Assembly (NCBI GenBank): GCA_052078155.1 | Contig: JBQJBP010000003.1 | Location: forward strand, 434,001 to 498,000 | Direction of reading: 5' to 3' | Length of the DNA: 64,000 nucleotides | Origin: CAXBMB01 sp052078155 | GTDB taxonomy: Bacteria; Pseudomonadota; Alphaproteobacteria; Kiloniellales; DSM-21159 | Shown here: positions 54,390-61,808 of the stretch, piece by piece | How positions within the stretch are numbered: the first letter of the stretch is position 1 | How the letters are laid out: every line of letters starts with the position of its first letter | The notes under the pieces: model-generated | Databases searched by the model: none | What the model was told of the DNA's origin: nothing | Seen by the model: the letters and a program-made list of their open reading frames with translations, nothing else | Program-made: the position numbers and the translations under genes

Positions 54390-54405
54390 TTGAATGTTCA
54401 TTCAA
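54390..54405. promoter_or_regulatory. Candidate operator for the BetI-like TetR regulator
   Basis: TTGAATG-TT-CATTCAA is a perfect 7-bp inverted repeat with a 2-base centre. It lies between the divergent binding-protein gene and cupin gene, where one site could control both units. BetI and related TetR repressors bind sites built from TTGAA/TTCAA half-sites. A CATTCAATTG stretch at 49317-49326, just before the TMADH-like gene, may be a half-site. Confidence 0.6.
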
Positions 54406-54516
54406 TGGATGAGTTGATTTTTGATTCGAGTCAAGACATGTTTTGGTAAATTCAACACCGGCCGCCGAGTTTCAGGACACTGGTTCAAAGCGATTCGGCC
54501 AAAACTGGAGATAGAA

Positions 54517-55278
54517 ATGGCGTTTGAAAAACGTGTCATCAGACTGGAAGAGAACGGCCCGGCGGCCACCGGCATGCCAGAAATGGAATGTGATCCGGCA
54601 GGGTTTCAGTCTGCGCTACCGACGCAGCATCTGCATGTTTACTTTGACGATCCGGAAATTGGCATGAGCGTGGGAGTCTGGGATACCTCCACCATGCAGG
54701 AAGCCTTTGGCCCCTACCCCGGCGATGAATTCATCTGGGTGCTGGAAGGGGACTTCAAGATGCTGGACGGCAAGGGAGATGCCGTCACCTGCCCCAACAA
54801 TTCCTGTGTCAGTTTTCGCAACGCCGCCCCGGTGAGCTGGAAACAGGACGGTTACCTCAAAAAGTTCTACATCACCTATCTGGACCCAAAAGCCGAGGTC
54901 CCCAAAATTGACTCTGCCGACGGGGCCATACAGGTCCTTGACCCAACAGTCACGCTGGAGGTGATGGACACCACGGATCCCTTCGTTATCGAGGGGGAAG
55001 CTCCTGTTCAGAAGAACCACACGCTCTTCACCAATGACCGGGGCAACTTCTTTGTTGGCACCTGGGAAAGCGGCCCCATGGTATCGAAGATGCTGCCCTT
55101 CCCGACCCATGAATTTGTCCGCATGCTGGAAGGGGAAGTCACCATTACAGAAGCCGATGGCACCGCACAGACCTTCCGGGCAGACGACTGCTTCTTCGTT
55201 CCCAAGGGCACGGTCTGCAGCTGGGAAATCAAATCCCATGTGAAGAAGCACTATGCCATCCTGGATGCCGGCACCTGA
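54517..55278 (+). CDS. Bicupin protein
   Basis: Cytoplasmic protein of 253 residues with two cupin domains. Domain one has PGDEFIWVLEGDFKM and domain two has PTHEFVRMLEGEVTI, each followed by the second strand motif (CVSFRNAAPVSW and CFFVPKGTVCSWEI). The shape resembles the EutQ/DUF861-type cupins often found beside amine-degradation genes. GGAG lies six bases before the ATG at 54517. It overlaps the GNAT gene by one base (TGATG). It may be an enzyme or a ligand-binding protein; metal ligands are incomplete, with mainly a His in domain two. Confidence 0.85.
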   Translation: MAFEKRVIRLEENGPAATGMPEMECDPAGFQSALPTQHLHVYFDDPEIGMSVGVWDTSTMQEAFGPYPGDEFIWVLEGDFKMLDGKGDAVTCPNNSCVSFRNAAPVSWKQDGYLKKFYITYLDPKAEVPKIDSADGAIQVLDPTVTLEVMDTTDPFVIEGEAPVQKNHTLFTNDRGNFFVGTWESGPMVSKMLPFPTHEFVRMLEGEVTITEADGTAQTFRADDCFFVPKGTVCSWEIKSHVKKHYAILDAGT

Positions 55279-55889
55279 TGGTCACGCCCCTGTCTCCCCA
55301 GGATCTGCTGCTTGAAACGGAACGGTTACGGCTGCGGCCGCTGTCGCTGCAGGATCAGGACATTGCAGAGCAGCTGCTGACCAATCCGGACGTGGTGCAG
55401 TACGTCTGCGATCTCCTGACACCTGAAGAGATCGCGGACGGCCTGCCCGTGGAAAGCAAACGCGGAGCCGGGGGGCGCCTGGGCATCTGGGTAGTCAGCT
55501 TAAAGGACAGTGGCGAGAAGATCGGGACGTCCATCCTGCTGCCTTTGCCCGTCGAGGAAGAAGATACCGACTTCAGCCTGCTGGTGCCGGAGAGATTTCC
55601 CGACGCTGAAATCGAAGTGGGCTACCTGCTGAGACCGGAACACTGGGGCCGCGGCTTCGCCACGGAGGCCTGCAGCCGCCTGGTCCGCTTTTGGTTTGAG
55701 CAGACAGACAAACCTGAACTCAAGGCCACCGTTGATCCTGAAAACCTCGCCTCCTTCAACGTCCTGAAAAAATGCGGCTTCACCCACGAAGGCCTGCGCC
55801 GGGCCTACGCAACCCAGTGCGCAGGTTTTCGCCTGACCCGCCAGGAATGGCTGGCGGTCCAGTCCGGACAACCCGACCTCAAAGGATGA
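55278..55889 (+). CDS. GNAT N-acetyltransferase (RimJ/RimL type)
   Basis: Acetyl-CoA-dependent acetyltransferase of 203 residues. The RimJ/RimL group is shown by LETERLRLRPLSLQDQDIAE near the N-terminus, EVGYLLRPEHWGRGFATEAC in the acetyl-CoA loop, and VDPENLASFNVLKKCGFTHE in the last helix. The ATG shares a base with the cupin stop, so translation is coupled. The aldehyde dehydrogenase gene starts nine bases later. Acetylation of an amine intermediate is plausible (inference). Confidence 0.88.
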   Translation: MVTPLSPQDLLLETERLRLRPLSLQDQDIAEQLLTNPDVVQYVCDLLTPEEIADGLPVESKRGAGGRLGIWVVSLKDSGEKIGTSILLPLPVEEEDTDFSLLVPERFPDAEIEVGYLLRPEHWGRGFATEACSRLVRFWFEQTDKPELKATVDPENLASFNVLKKCGFTHEGLRRAYATQCAGFRLTRQEWLAVQSGQPDLKG

Positions 55890-55898
55890 GACAACGAT

Positions 55899-57374
55899 AT
55901 GAGCGATTACAAATCTCTTGCACAGACCATGTCCTTTCCAGACAAGGCCATCATTGACGGCAAATTTGAGGCTGCGGCTGATGGGACGACCTTTGAGACG
56001 ATCAATCCGGCCACAGGGGCTCTGCTGGCCCGCGTTCCAGCTTGCGGGCAGGCCGATGTAGATAGGGCTGTTGCCGCCGCCCGCGCTGCTCATGAAGCTG
56101 GCCACTGGTCTGACTTGCACCCTTCTGAACGCAAGGCAGTACTCTGCAAACTGGCAGACCTTATCGATGCGAATACCACCGAACTGGCGGTCATGGAATC
56201 TCTGGATGCCGGGAAACCCGTCACCGACTGCATTGAGATTGACATTCCTGAGACGGCCAACTGCATTCGCTGGCATGCCGAAGCCCAGGATAAACTCTAC
56301 GACCAGATCGCGCCCTCTTCTCATGATGGGCTGGGTTTGATTGTCCGTGAACCCGTTGGTGTGGTTGCAGCCGTCCTGCCCTGGAATTTTCCGTTGATGA
56401 TGATGGCCTGGAAGATCGGTCCGGCTCTGGCCACTGGCAACTCTGTTATCGTCAAACCAGCTGAGCAAACCAGCCTCACAGCCCTGAAGGTGGGCGAACT
56501 GGCTCTGGAAGCCGGCGTACCGCCTGGGGTGTTGAACGTGGTTACCGGAATGGGCCCGGACGTGGGCGAACCCCTGGGACGGCACAAGGACATTGATGCC
56601 CTGACCTTCACCGGCTCAACCGAAGTCGGGCGGCTTTTCCTGGAGTATGCAGCCCAGTCAAACATGAAAGAAGTCTGCCTGGAAATGGGGGGCAAAAGCG
56701 CCGCTGTGGTTTTGGAAGACGCAGCTGACATCCCAGCCATCGCAGAAATTCAGGCCAACGCCATCTTCTGGAACATGGGGGAAAACTGTACAGCCAACAG
56801 CCGCATCATTGCTCATGCTTCCATCTATGATGATCTGGTAGCAGAACTGGCCAAGCAGGCTCAAACCTGGGTCATGGGAGATCCCATTGAACCAGACACA
56901 CAAAACGGACCGCTGATCAGCGCGGAACATATGGACAAGGTTGCCGGATTGGTAGAGAGCGGCAAGCAGCAGGGTGCCCGGGTTGTTTGCGGGGGACAAG
57001 CGGGGGATGGCCTGATGTTTCCCCCCACAGTTTTTGCCGACGTCACCCAGGACATGGAGATCTTCCAGCAGGAGATTTTTGGGCCAGTGGTAGCCATTAC
57101 CCGTGCAGAAAGTGATGAAGAAGCCATCACACTGGCAAACGCGACGGCCTATGGTCTGGCCGCAACCCTGTACACCCGCGACCTCACCAAGGCCCATCGT
57201 TATGCCCGGAAACTCAAGGCCGGGACGGTAGGAGTGAACGCATATTCAGAAGGTGAAATCTCTACGCCCTTCGGCGGCTTCAAAGCGTCCGGCTTCGGTG
57301 GCAGGGATAATGGCATTCACGCCCACGAGCAGTACACAGAACTCAAAACCATCTGGATCAATCTGGAAAACTGA
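55899..57374 (+). CDS. NAD(P)-dependent aldehyde dehydrogenase (PuuC-like)
   Basis: Cytoplasmic ALDH of 491 residues. The catalytic Cys297 is in NMGENCTANSR, the general-base Glu262 in CLEMGGKSA, the cofactor loop LTFTGSTEVGR, and the oxyanion Asn in LPWNFPLMMM. The sequence resembles gamma-glutamyl-gamma-aminobutyraldehyde and betaine aldehyde dehydrogenases, which oxidise aminoaldehydes formed from polyamines or choline. It ends the cupin-GNAT-ALDH unit. Oxidation of the aldehyde released by the neighbouring amine dehydrogenase or oxidase fits the context (inference). Confidence 0.94.
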   Translation: MSDYKSLAQTMSFPDKAIIDGKFEAAADGTTFETINPATGALLARVPACGQADVDRAVAAARAAHEAGHWSDLHPSERKAVLCKLADLIDANTTELAVMESLDAGKPVTDCIEIDIPETANCIRWHAEAQDKLYDQIAPSSHDGLGLIVREPVGVVAAVLPWNFPLMMMAWKIGPALATGNSVIVKPAEQTSLTALKVGELALEAGVPPGVLNVVTGMGPDVGEPLGRHKDIDALTFTGSTEVGRLFLEYAAQSNMKEVCLEMGGKSAAVVLEDAADIPAIAEIQANAIFWNMGENCTANSRIIAHASIYDDLVAELAKQAQTWVMGDPIEPDTQNGPLISAEHMDKVAGLVESGKQQGARVVCGGQAGDGLMFPPTVFADVTQDMEIFQQEIFGPVVAITRAESDEEAITLANATAYGLAATLYTRDLTKAHRYARKLKAGTVGVNAYSEGEISTPFGGFKASGFGGRDNGIHAHEQYTELKTIWINLEN

Positions 57375-57434
57375 ATGCCAGGCCAGATAACCTGGCGTCT
57401 TGGTCTCCCATCGCCCCCGGCAAGGGAACCGGCT

Positions 57435-57459
57435 GGCGGGATGCCCCCGGCATCCCGCC
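57435..57459. terminator. Hairpin between convergent ALDH and amine oxidase genes
   Basis: GGCGGGATGCC and GGCATCCCGCC form a perfect 11-bp stem with a 3-base loop. There is no long T-run. A second small stem (GCCAGG...CCTGGC) lies at 57378-57394. They probably end transcription from both sides. Confidence 0.6.
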
Positions 57460-57486
57460 TTACCCGATCATCCCGCAAGAAGCGCC

Positions 57487-58836
57487 TTAAAGGATTTGAG
57501 ACACCTGCTGGGCAACCTTTTGCCCACTGAGATAGGCACCGCCACAGAGCTGATAATAAGGTGTGGCCACGGCCTCTCCGGCAAAGTAAAGCCGCTGTGC
57601 CAGAGGCCGGGCAAGATCGGTACGCGCTGAAAACTCGCCGGGTCGGGCCGCAGCGTAGGCCCCCTGGGTCCAGGGGTTTGCCACCCAATCGGTTATGGTG
57701 CCGCGCAGGAAGTGCTTCCGGGCGGAGGACCCAACCATCTTGACCAGTTCTTCCAGCGCAAAATCCACAGCAGCGTCTGGCCCCTCTTTAGACAGGCGCC
57801 ATCCGACCTCCCCGCCGACAAACCCCACCATCAGGGATGTGCCGAAAGGCCAGCTCAAGAAGTAACAGGCCTTGGCCGGTAACTCGTCAGGCACCCAGTA
57901 GGTCAGCCACTGATTGGGACTGAGGCCAAAGCGTTTCCCGTCAAAAAGCAAAGGGATTTTGGCCAGCACACCCATGGGGAGATTGTTAATCGCCTGCTTC
58001 TTCCAGGCGGGCAGATCCGGTGTAAAGCGAATAGAGTTGGAGTTCAGGACACCGGTTGACACGGTCACCACACAGGCTTTGGCCGACAGGGTGCCTTGCG
58101 GGGTTTCCACTTTGACGCCCGGCCCACTCCAGTTCACCCGTGTGACCGGGCTGTTCAGCACCACCGGCACCCCGTCTGCCAGCAGAGAGACCAGCGTGCC
58201 ATAGCCTTCACGGATCATGTAGTTAACGGGCGTGTCTCCAAAGTTCCAGTAATCGAGCGTGGAGAGGTTGTTCAGATCCACCCCCCAGTCCATGGCCCCG
58301 AGCCAGGTCTTGGCAGATCCTCCAAAGGGCAGGTCCTTTGGCAGGACACTGTCAACGGCAACATCCAGGTTGGCGCGCCCGGCTTTTGCCAGCGCCGCTT
58401 CAATCTGATACCAGGCCCCGTCATTCTGGCGCCGTTCCTGGCTGTTTGCGCGCCGGTCGCCAACAAAATACGCCCCTCCGGCACTGGAATGATCCAGCAG
58501 CTCAAATCCCTGGTCCCGGGCCATTTTCTCAAATGGCAGACTGCGCGGTCCCTGCAGCCAGGAGCATCCATGATCAAAAGGAAGGCCAAAGGTCTCAGAC
58601 TCTGTATAGGCCCGTCCGCCGACCCGACTGGCAGCTTCCACCACCACCACACTTTTACCCAGGGCCATCAGTTTACGGGCCGCACTTAGCCCGGCGGCCC
58701 CGGCCCCGATGACCACGACATCAGGATTGCGGGGCAGGGTTCCTGCCCAGGCTGGCAGGGCCAGAGAAGAAACAAACGCGCCCAGAACACTCCGACGGGT
58801 CAGGCCTGATTGCCCTTTGATCTCTGATCCGGACAT
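57487..58836 (-). CDS. Tat-exported flavin monoamine oxidase family protein
   Basis: FAD amine oxidase of 449 residues. A Tat signal (LTRRSVLGAFVSSLALPAWA) precedes the Rossmann motif VVVIGAGAAGLSAARKLMAL, the second FAD motif SRVGGRAYT and the C-terminal FAD closure LYFAGEAVATPYYQLCGGAY. It resembles polyamine or monoamine oxidases that act on primary or secondary amines and produce aldehyde, ammonia or amine and peroxide in the periplasm. It is convergent with the ALDH unit. The Lys that activates water in many members is not easily placed. The substrate is unknown. Confidence 0.9.
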   Translation of the reverse strand: MSGSEIKGQSGLTRRSVLGAFVSSLALPAWAGTLPRNPDVVVIGAGAAGLSAARKLMALGKSVVVVEAASRVGGRAYTESETFGLPFDHGCSWLQGPRSLPFEKMARDQGFELLDHSSAGGAYFVGDRRANSQERRQNDGAWYQIEAALAKAGRANLDVAVDSVLPKDLPFGGSAKTWLGAMDWGVDLNNLSTLDYWNFGDTPVNYMIREGYGTLVSLLADGVPVVLNSPVTRVNWSGPGVKVETPQGTLSAKACVVTVSTGVLNSNSIRFTPDLPAWKKQAINNLPMGVLAKIPLLFDGKRFGLSPNQWLTYWVPDELPAKACYFLSWPFGTSLMVGFVGGEVGWRLSKEGPDAAVDFALEELVKMVGSSARKHFLRGTITDWVANPWTQGAYAAARPGEFSARTDLARPLAQRLYFAGEAVATPYYQLCGGAYLSGQKVAQQVSQIL

Positions 58837-58992
58837 GACACCTCCAGCTGTTTTCCTGCTTCTTTGGCTTTGACTGACTCACAGACCGCCGGGCTGGCTG
58901 TCCTGCTCGCTCTGTATCAGCGTTTATTGAGCCAATTTGCCATAACGCCTGGCAAGCTCTCAGTTCGGCCTCTATGCCCTTTTGAATAGATA

Positions 58993-59038
58993 AAAGCGCA
59001 TGCAGGCCGCGGGTTGGCTGCATGCGCTTTCTGTTTTT
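58993..59038 (-). terminator. Terminator after the second CobW-type gene
   Basis: AAGCGCATGCAG and CTGCATGCGCTT form a long perfect stem with T-rich flanks on both strands. It lies about 45 bases after the stop of the GTPase gene on the minus strand. Confidence 0.8.
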
Positions 59039-59083
59039 CACCTGACGGGCAGGCGATCCGGAGCTCGAGAGCCGAAAATCGAA

Positions 59084-60085
59084 TCAGGCGGCTTCGTCAA
59101 TGACGGCTTTCAGGCTGGCTTCATCAAGGCTGTCAGGTGCACCGATTGCGACCAGAAGGTTTTCAGGTTCGCGGTTGCCCCAGGGTTCATCCCTGGCGAT
59201 ATCAATCCGCTTTCCAACCACCTGCACAATCATCCTGTATTCAGGATCTTCCTGGCTGAATACAAATCCCTTTAAGCGATAGACAGAGCCTGGCAGCTTC
59301 TTTATGGCCCCTTTCAAGAGGTTCAGGCTCAAAGGCACAGAGGATTTGACCATTGTTGTGGAGAACCGCCCCTCATGCCCCAGTCCGGATCCCGGTGGGT
59401 GCTCATGTTCAGGACAGCCGCAATCAGGTCCATGGTCGTGGGACAGCGGCATCTCCTCCAGCTGTTTTTCATCAAAACGTCCCACTGACAATAGAATTTC
59501 CAATGGGACATCAGCATTCACAGCCTCAACGAGCCGATACCGCTTGAACCTGCTGCCCAGCCAGTCGTGAACGCCTTGCACCGTTTGACGCTCGACCAGA
59601 TCCACCTTGTTCAAAACAACCATGTCCGAAAAGGCAATCTGGCGCAGCTTCAGCTCCATTTGCTCTGGCGCAGCAAAAATCTGCTCTGCATCAACCAGAC
59701 AAACGATGCTGTCCAAACGCACCAGATGACGGAACTTCTGGTCGGTGAAGGTCATGGCAATCGAAGCCGGGTCAGAAACACCGCTGGCTTCCAGAACAAT
59801 GTACTCGGGCTTTTCAGCGCGGGTAAGGACCTGCTCGACGGTGTCAATCAGATCATCGCGAATGGAACAGCAGACGCAGCCATTTGCCAGACTCATGACA
59901 CCATCTTCAACTCCAACGACCAAATCAGCATCGATATTGATGGACCCAAAGTCATTTACCAGAACCGCGACCCGAAGACCGTGATTTCCGGTCAGAATGC
60001 GGTTCAGCAGTGTCGTTTTCCCAGCCCCGAGAAACCCGGTCAGTATGGTCACCGGGACAGCCGTTTTGCTCCCAATTTCAATCAC
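59084..60085 (-). CDS. CobW/COG0523-family GTPase, probable metallochaperone for the MBL enzyme
   Basis: GTPase of 333 residues. Walker A is GFLGAGKTT, the metal motif GCVCC is at 69-73, and EASGVSDP and LNKVDL are GTPase motifs. A short His/Cys cluster (SHDHGPDCGCPEHEH) replaces the long His run of the paralogue at 11-12 kb. The CobW_C domain follows. The start is four bases after the stop of the MBL-fold gene, so the two are cotranscribed and this protein may load metal into that enzyme (inference). Confidence 0.9.
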   Translation of the reverse strand: MIEIGSKTAVPVTILTGFLGAGKTTLLNRILTGNHGLRVAVLVNDFGSINIDADLVVGVEDGVMSLANGCVCCSIRDDLIDTVEQVLTRAEKPEYIVLEASGVSDPASIAMTFTDQKFRHLVRLDSIVCLVDAEQIFAAPEQMELKLRQIAFSDMVVLNKVDLVERQTVQGVHDWLGSRFKRYRLVEAVNADVPLEILLSVGRFDEKQLEEMPLSHDHGPDCGCPEHEHPPGSGLGHEGRFSTTMVKSSVPLSLNLLKGAIKKLPGSVYRLKGFVFSQEDPEYRMIVQVVGKRIDIARDEPWGNREPENLLVAIGAPDSLDEASLKAVIDEAA

Positions 60086-60089
60086 GGCA

Positions 60090-61547
60090 TTACTCCGGCT
60101 TCTTACGATTGGGGATCACGTCGTCGATTTTAATGGAGAAGTCCTTCGGCCATTCCGTATCTGGTGCACGGAATACATCCTTCGGGTAATACTCTTTCGG
60201 ATCGATTTCCATGTCCCGGTATTTCTGGTCCTGCTGCTCTGCCCGCGAAGACCGGGGTGCCGGTGGCACCACTTCATCAGGCAGTGCGATGCGTCCGGCA
60301 GCTTCCGCAGCGCCCAGTTCCCGGAAGGGCGGCACGGCACCTGATTTACCGGGCAAGGTGGCTTTTCTGTACCAGATCGCTTCCTTGGTCACATTCACGA
60401 CGGCAACATCCAGACCCCATTGGAACAAGCCGTCATAGTGGGCTCGAATGCCAGCCAGCATTTCGGCATCGATGTCTTCATCCTGGGTGTAGTGTGTCAC
60501 CATTCCCAGCCGGGGTCTCGTGTCCGCAAACAGCTTTCCCACCGCATAATGTGACGTATGGTGCGTATCGATCGTGTAGTTAAACAGCTCCTGCGGCAGG
60601 CCATACTTGTAGGTCATCAACTGGCCGATATCCTGCCCGGACATTTCAGTAACGAAGACGTCGACGCCTTCACCGTACTTCCGGGACAATTCGTCCGGGC
60701 GACCATCCCCGGTCCAGACAAAACTCAATCCGTTCCAGTCGAGCCTGTAGCCGACAGCTCCGTCTTTTGCATGACTGCGCGGCCAGCTGCGCACGACCAC
60801 ACCGTCCTGATCATAGACAATGCCGCCTTCCTGCCGGAAATCGAACTCGTTCACCTCGATCTCGTAGCCGTCGCCAATCGGGAAGACGTCAAAGGCTTCC
60901 AGATGCCATTTCATCATCTGTTGCATGCCATTGACCATTCCCTGTGTGCCCAGTTCGGGGGTTCGGCCGGAAGGACCGTGAATTCGAAGGGGCGTGTACC
61001 CGCCCGACCAGGCCCTGAAAGGATAGATGTAAGGAATATCAGCGTAGTGATCGATATGAAGATGGGTCAGAAAAATGTCATTGATCAGCTGGCCTGGCAC
61101 CTGCATGCCGATGATGTTGCGGACGCAGCCCGACCCGAAATCAAAGAAGAAGCGTTTCCCGTTTCCAAGCTCCACCATAATGCAGGTTCCCGCCTGATCC
61201 TCTCTGGGCGGATAAGGCGTAGACCCGCAAAAAGAGATGCGCATCTCGTCCGGGCCCAGGTCCTCTGACAGCGGAAAGTAGTTTGCGTTAGACCCCGTCA
61301 TGTATTTGGTCGGACGGAAGTACTCTGGCAGGGTGATCCCACCGGCCGGACGGCCACCATAGGGGTTTTTCAGATTCTCGCCCAGCGGGCCGTCACCTGG
61401 ATGAGCTTTGGCGTCCCCGGCTGCAACTGCGGCAGCACCCGTTGCAGCTGCACCTGCAGCCAGGCCCTTTAAAACCTGACGGCGGGATGTCTCAGAAGCC
61501 GCAGCAGAGGCAGCGGGCTTCTTTTCATCTTCGGTATCTTTGCTCAT
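60090..61547 (-). CDS. Tat-exported MBL-fold metallohydrolase (GntH-like)
   Basis: Metallo-beta-lactamase-fold enzyme of 485 residues. The Tat signal is SRRQVLKGLAAGAAATGAAA. The metal motif THLHIDHYAD (HxHxDH) is followed by downstream ligands in SHAKDG, WTGDGRPDE and the HHTSHYAVG and VTHYTQ segments. YGPSGRTPELGTQGMVNGM and FPIGDGYEIEVNEFD strongly resemble proteins NCBI calls GntH, named from guanitoxin biosynthesis but widespread outside it. The actual substrate is unknown. The ATG at 61547 has AGG just before it; the frame is open to 61568. It is cotranscribed with the CobW-type gene and preceded by two palindromes. Confidence 0.88.
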   Translation of the reverse strand: MSKDTEDEKKPAASAAASETSRRQVLKGLAAGAAATGAAAVAAGDAKAHPGDGPLGENLKNPYGGRPAGGITLPEYFRPTKYMTGSNANYFPLSEDLGPDEMRISFCGSTPYPPREDQAGTCIMVELGNGKRFFFDFGSGCVRNIIGMQVPGQLINDIFLTHLHIDHYADIPYIYPFRAWSGGYTPLRIHGPSGRTPELGTQGMVNGMQQMMKWHLEAFDVFPIGDGYEIEVNEFDFRQEGGIVYDQDGVVVRSWPRSHAKDGAVGYRLDWNGLSFVWTGDGRPDELSRKYGEGVDVFVTEMSGQDIGQLMTYKYGLPQELFNYTIDTHHTSHYAVGKLFADTRPRLGMVTHYTQDEDIDAEMLAGIRAHYDGLFQWGLDVAVVNVTKEAIWYRKATLPGKSGAVPPFRELGAAEAAGRIALPDEVVPPAPRSSRAEQQDQKYRDMEIDPKEYYPKDVFRAPDTEWPKDFSIKIDDVIPNRKKPE

Positions 61548-61606
61548 CCTGTTTTTCCCTATCAGCAATGTGTCCGCGAGATTTCGACAATGTTAAGCTA
61601 ATCTGA

Positions 61607-61622
61607 CCTGAGTTAACTCAGG
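61607..61622. promoter_or_regulatory. Perfect 16-bp palindrome upstream of the MBL gene
   Basis: CCTGAGTTAACTCAGG is fully self-complementary and lies 60 bases upstream of the MBL start. It is a candidate operator. No regulator gene is adjacent. Confidence 0.45.
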
Positions 61623-61644
61623 GATTAAAGGGAAAAACGAGCCT

Positions 61645-61670
61645 GTTTTCAAAAACATGTGTTTGAAAAC
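61645..61670. promoter_or_regulatory. Second inverted repeat upstream of the MBL gene
   Basis: GTTTTCAAA and TTTGAAAAC form perfect 9-bp arms around an 8-base spacer that is itself nearly palindromic (ACATGT). It may be an operator or a small hairpin marking the 5' region of the MBL-GTPase transcript. Confidence 0.45.
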
Positions 61671-61808
61671 AAAACGTTACACTTCTGCAGCAGAAAGCCC
61701 CCCCTGCAGGCGTCCGCGTCACAGGCGCACGGTGTCTTTTCCCCTGGCTGCCGTCCCTTGGAGCACGCGCTCAAACCTGCTGGGTTCAGGAGGATGCTGA
61801 GGTGCTTT

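Noticed and set aside
54475..54500. Possible repeat remnant (CAAAGCGATTCGGCC) before the cupin gene
   Set aside because: Only a short stretch matches and no left half or TA-flanked end is visible.
55500..56585. A 361-codon minus-strand frame over the GNAT and ALDH genes
   Set aside because: Both plus-strand genes have intact catalytic motifs; the frame has no recognisable domain.
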